This document shows, one piece after another, positions 8,231 through 10,565 of a stretch of DNA of 10,565 bases. Made by a program: the position numbers and the translations under genes. Source of the stretch: Actinomyces viscosus (lineage in GTDB: Bacteria > Bacteroidota > Bacteroidia > Flavobacteriales_D > Crocinitomicaceae); the NCBI GenBank assembly GCA_943326975.2, contig CALPVI020000039.1:1-10565 (forward strand), in the 5' to 3' direction. Position 1 is the stretch's first letter. Every line of letters starts with the position of its first letter. Below the pieces are notes generated by a model. It saw nothing but the letters and a program-made list of their open reading frames with translations, was not told where the DNA came from and did not search any database.

Positions 8231-8857
8231 TTAAGATTCTAATAGAGTAAGTATTTCTTTCGTGAATGCAAGATATTCTTTTTCAGGTAAAATAGTACTA
8301 AACTGAGTATATTTATTTTTTGTTGGGATGTAATTTTCATAGACATGTACACTCAACTCTGCTAAATTTCCTGCAACCGTTTTTGATTTTGTTAAACCAT
8401 TGATTCGATTTGCTAAAACAGTAATTTTTAACTTTTTATTTAATTCAGTAGCTGGTTTTAAATCTTCAATTGTTTGATAAGTTACCAATAAATCATTTTG
8501 AGTTAAACTCGTTGGTACAATCACTAAATGACTTAATACACAAACTTTCTTGATACTTCCGTCTGTAGTTTTACCCGCACTATCTATGATGATAAAATCC
8601 AATTTTTTGCTTGATAAATTAGACAACTCTTTCTCCACTTTATCATCTTCAGATGCAATTATAGGAAACAACTGACCGTCTTTCGCTCCGGTTTTGAATA
8701 ATTCAATTTTACGCAAGGTATTCAAGGTATAATTGGTATCCGTTTCAATCAATGCAACAGAATGACCCAAACTATGCAACATAGTACTTAAGTTAATTGC
8801 ATTTGTGGTTTTACCAGTGCCACCTTTTCTACTAATAAAAGAAATCACTTTTGTCAT
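8231..8857 (-). CDS. ParA/MinD-family ATPase
   Basis: 208-aa P-loop ATPase of the ParA/MinD (SIMIBI) group; members form ATP-dependent dimers that bind DNA or membrane and position plasmids, chromosomes or protein cargo. Visible: deviant Walker A KGGTGKTT (residues 11-18) with signature Lys K11, the switch region LIETDTN with D40 (more usually DxDPQ), Walker B FIIIDSAGK with D92 (more usually DTPP/DxPG), the VPTSLTQND segment, and ANRIN near residue 150. Length is typical of short orphan ParAs and lacks the N-terminal HTH of type Ia plasmid ParA. No MinD-like C-terminal amphipathic membrane helix is obvious. It is followed after 3 bp by the 121-aa gene and preceded by a 104-bp gap with a consensus-like -7 box. 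No ParB, replication gene or iteron cluster lies nearby, arguing against a plasmid origin. The cargo is unknown. Confidence 0.92.
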   Translation of the reverse strand: MTKVISFISRKGGTGKTTNAINLSTMLHSLGHSVALIETDTNYTLNTLRKIELFKTGAKDGQLFPIIASEDDKVEKELSNLSSKKLDFIIIDSAGKTTDGSIKKVCVLSHLVIVPTSLTQNDLLVTYQTIEDLKPATELNKKLKITVLANRINGLTKSKTVAGNLAELSVHVYENYIPTKNKYTQFSTILPEKEYLAFTKEILTLLES

Positions 8858-8930
8858 AATGGAAACATTTTAAAGAACGAAATTACTTTCTTTCTCTGAA
8901 TAGAATTTATAAAAAAAAGGAAACTATGAA

Positions 8931-8938
8931 CAAATGTA
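8931..8938 (-). promoter_or_regulatory. Candidate -7 promoter box for the ParA-like operon
   Basis: The minus strand reads TACATTTG, an exact match to the Bacteroidota -7 element TAnnTTTG, in the gap between the Lrp-type gene and the ParA-like gene. Transcription would begin near 8924 and give a leader of about 65 nt. The -33 position about 19 nt upstream reads CTTC rather than TTTG, so only half of the promoter matches. If functional, the ParA pair is transcribed separately from the regulator. Confidence 0.4.
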
Positions 8939-8961
8939 TTGTTAATTAAAGACTTAAGAAG

Positions 8962-9408
8962 TTATCCTTTTAAAATACGCATCACAAAAGATGTTTGCAC
9001 ATTGGCAATATTTGGGATGGTTGCTAATTTATTCCGAAGAAAATCTTGGTATTCTTCCATGTCTTTGACTTCAATATAAAGTAGATAATCTATATTTCCA
9101 GCAATATGATGACAAGTAACCACTTCTTCTAACTCTACAATGGCATTTTCAAATTGTTCAATCAGCTCCAAATTGTGTGATTTTAAAGAGGTTTGACAAT
9201 ACACTTGTAAGCCTTTTCCTATTTTTTTTCTATCGATTTTTGCCGTATAACCTAATATAACTCCTTTACGCTCTAAACGCTTAATTCGCTCAAATGTAGG
9301 TGTAACAGATAATCCTATTTTGGAAGCAATTTCTTTCGTTCCTAACTTCGAATTACCCAAAAGTAAGTGTATTATTTGTTGATCAATTGCATCTATATTC
9401 TCATCCAT
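8962..9408 (-). CDS. Lrp/AsnC-family transcriptional regulator
   Basis: 148-aa DNA-binding regulator, the usual length for the family. Members bind DNA as dimers to octamers and commonly sense amino acids through the C-terminal RAM domain. The N-terminal helix-turn-helix covers about 6-55 (DAIDQQIIHLL, then KEIASKIGLSVTPTFERIKRLERKGVI, then the GYTAKID wing). The RAM domain covers about 66-145, with the conserved ligand-pocket motif GNIDYLL at 104-110 and the expected closing strand at 136-146. The ATG at 9408 gives the standard MDEN-D-IDQQII opening. A palindrome close to the Lrp consensus lies 54-68 bp upstream, consistent with autoregulation. Its effector and regulon cannot be read here. 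The ParA-like operon follows on the same strand after a 104-bp gap; the 311-aa secreted protein gene is divergent. Confidence 0.96.
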   Translation of the reverse strand: MDENIDAIDQQIIHLLLGNSKLGTKEIASKIGLSVTPTFERIKRLERKGVILGYTAKIDRKKIGKGLQVYCQTSLKSHNLELIEQFENAIVELEEVVTCHHIAGNIDYLLYIEVKDMEEYQDFLRNKLATIPNIANVQTSFVMRILKG

Positions 9409-9461
9409 AATCTATAATTGAATTAATAATTAGATAATATTTCTATTAAAATTAATAATAA

Positions 9462-9476
9462 AAGAATTAAATTCTA
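9462..9476 (-). promoter_or_regulatory. Candidate Lrp-type operator upstream of the regulator gene
   Basis: A perfect 13-nt inverted repeat, AGAATT-A-AATTCT on the plus strand (9463-9475), lies in the divergent intergenic region. Read as a 15-mer on the minus strand (TAGAATTTAATTCTT), it matches 12 of 15 positions of the E. coli Lrp consensus YAGHAWATTWTDCTR, including both outer AG and CT pairs. Ten bases of it, TTAAATTCTA, recur at 9565-9574, nearer the plus-strand gene. Binding by this particular regulator is inferred. The region is very AT-rich, which raises the chance of coincidental palindromes. Confidence 0.4.
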
Positions 9477-9484
9477 CAATTATG

Positions 9485-9516
9485 GAAAAATAAAAATTTT
9501 ATATTTTACAAAGCAA
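9485..9516 (-). promoter_or_regulatory. Weak candidate promoter for the Lrp-type gene
   Basis: On the minus strand TTG (9516-9514) is followed after 21 nt by TATTTTTC (9492-9485), one mismatch from TAnnTTTG. If used, the transcription start falls near 9478, so the Lrp-like palindrome at 9462-9476 would sit immediately downstream of it, a typical position for autorepression. The match is weak and the surrounding DNA is AT-rich. Confidence 0.25.
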
Positions 9517-9611
9517 CCTCTCTAATAAATAGCGCGTTATAGAAATAACAATAAAGTTAGATTTTTAAATTCTAGATAAAAAATGTGACTTTTCTATAAA
9601 ACCAAAAAATT

Positions 9612-10547
9612 ATGAAAAAAATATTAATTATACTATCAGCAGTTATTACATCCACGTTAACTGCACAAGTAACAGTAGAGGATGCGACATATCCTAATTT
9701 CAATGATGGAAAAATTATTATTGACACTACAGGAACTGGAATAGAAAGCTGGGCCATTTGGAAAATTGAAGATGGAGTAAGAACAGATGTATGTTTTGGA
9801 TATAATACAAAAATAAATAGTGGATTAGCTATAGGATCATATTGGATATTAGGTAAAAAACCAAATGACGGTTATTCATATTCATTAGATAGACAAGTAA
9901 ATTTAGGTATGAGGAGTTCAACTACCTGCGATTCTATGAAGTTATCAAACTACGTAAGATTTCCGGAACCTATTTTGCCTGGCGACCCAAATCCACCGCA
10001 ACCAGGTTTAGTAAATATGAAATTCAATTATGATATAGAAAAATCTTGTGGACCTGTGAACATTGAGTATTATCAACAATATGCATCTTATGCACCTCAG
10101 TTGATTCCTTCTAATTTATTTTATAATAATATTCAATACAATGTATTAATGAGAATGGGGTTTTTCATTGTTGTAACTGATTGTAATTGTACCGCAGTAA
10201 TTTCAGATATGAGATTTACAACTTCTGCAACTAATTATCCTTTAGTAGGAGTTCCAAGTTCAGGTGGCACAAATAATACAACTGCTGGTCTTGAAAAAAA
10301 TAGCCTTGACAATTTTAATATTTATCCAAATCCAACAAATGATCTTATCAATATTCATCGAAACAATCCAACAAATGAGATGATAACATTAGAAATTAAA
10401 GATCTAAATGGCAAAACAATATTTAAAAACCAAGGTTTAAATGATTCAGTATCCTTAAAATCAATCGCTGATTCAGGAATCTATTTTGTAACAATTCTTG
10501 ACCAAAATCAAGAAATTATTTACAAATCAAAAGTTATTCTAAACTAA
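9612..10547 (+). CDS. Secreted T9SS cargo protein of unknown function
   Basis: 311-aa exported protein. The signal peptide is residues 1-19 (KK, then ILIILSAVITSTLTAQ), with cleavage expected before or after Q19. The central region (20-225) matches no family I know. It is probably beta-rich, has six cysteines (C61, C106, C146, C191 and C193 among them count as five, so one may stay unpaired if all five are the full set), a proline-rich segment PGDPNPPQPG (123-132), and a Gly/Ser/Asn/Thr linker at 215-225. The C-terminus (about 232-311) is a T9SS type A sorting domain: FNIYPNPTNDLINI, IKDLNGKTIF, SGIYFVTI and a terminal IYKSKVILN. The tail is recognised by T9SS and usually removed, leaving a surface-attached or released protein. 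The ATG follows a run rich in A and C (ACCAAAAAATT), typical of the phylum. It is divergent from the Lrp-type gene and shares 203 bp of upstream DNA with it, so that regulator may control it. Confidence 0.88.
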   Translation: MKKILIILSAVITSTLTAQVTVEDATYPNFNDGKIIIDTTGTGIESWAIWKIEDGVRTDVCFGYNTKINSGLAIGSYWILGKKPNDGYSYSLDRQVNLGMRSSTTCDSMKLSNYVRFPEPILPGDPNPPQPGLVNMKFNYDIEKSCGPVNIEYYQQYASYAPQLIPSNLFYNNIQYNVLMRMGFFIVVTDCNCTAVISDMRFTTSATNYPLVGVPSSGGTNNTTAGLEKNSLDNFNIYPNPTNDLINIHRNNPTNEMITLEIKDLNGKTIFKNQGLNDSVSLKSIADSGIYFVTILDQNQEIIYKSKVILN

Positions 10548-10565
10548 AATACTTACTAATAAATC

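Noticed and set aside
8858..8961. Possible parS-type centromere upstream of the ParA-like gene
   Set aside because: The 104-bp gap is AT-rich but shows no repeated motif or 16-bp palindrome of the parS kind; only a promoter-like box stands out.
9572..9757. 61-codon minus-strand open frame opposite the start of the 311-aa gene
   Set aside because: It is antisense to a clear signal peptide and its reading is low-complexity; the plus-strand gene explains the sequence.

Overview
The window is AT-rich (by eye about one third G+C) and looks like chromosomal DNA of a Bacteroidota bacterium, most likely a member of the Flavobacteriales. The main evidence is two secreted proteins ending in a type IX secretion (T9SS) type A sorting domain with the YPNP motif. 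The A-rich leaders without Shine-Dalgarno sequences and the -7 boxes resembling TAnnTTTG agree. Genus and species cannot be read from the sequence; a Fluviicola/Crocinitomicaceae-like origin is only a guess.

Layout. (1) Positions 1-5398, minus strand: a compact three-gene cluster. A secreted beta-rich protein of unknown function (406 aa) overlaps a uridine-kinase-type P-loop kinase (203 aa) by 4 bp. Five bases further on begins a very large multi-membrane-span NtrY-like sensor histidine kinase that runs off the left edge after 1188 codons and probably starts with TTG. (2) Positions 5578-7860, plus strand: a secreted serine protease of the lysyl endopeptidase type, with signal peptide, propeptide, S1 catalytic domain, two accessory beta domains and a T9SS sorting tail. 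(3) Positions 7862-8857, minus strand: a two-gene unit of a ParA-family ATPase and a 121-aa partner-like protein of unknown family, convergent with the protease gene with a 1-bp gap. (4) Positions 8962-9408, minus strand: an Lrp/AsnC-family regulator. (5) Positions 9612-10547, plus strand: a second T9SS cargo protein of unknown function, divergent from the regulator.

How the pieces may work together. The protease and the 311-aa protein are exported by Sec and then by T9SS, whose machinery is not in this window. The Lrp-type regulator shares a 203-bp intergenic region with the 311-aa gene. That region holds a 13-nt palindrome close to the Lrp consensus, so autoregulation and control of the neighbour are plausible. 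The ParA-like ATPase has no ParB and no visible parS cluster next to it; its partner is a short two-ended protein with a low-complexity middle, which suggests cargo positioning rather than plasmid partition. No mobile element, CRISPR array, tRNA or rRNA was seen, and no gene-free stretch exceeds about 205 bp. Most of the window is ordinary flavobacterial chromosome; the ParA pair and the kinase operon are the parts most likely to hide undescribed biology.
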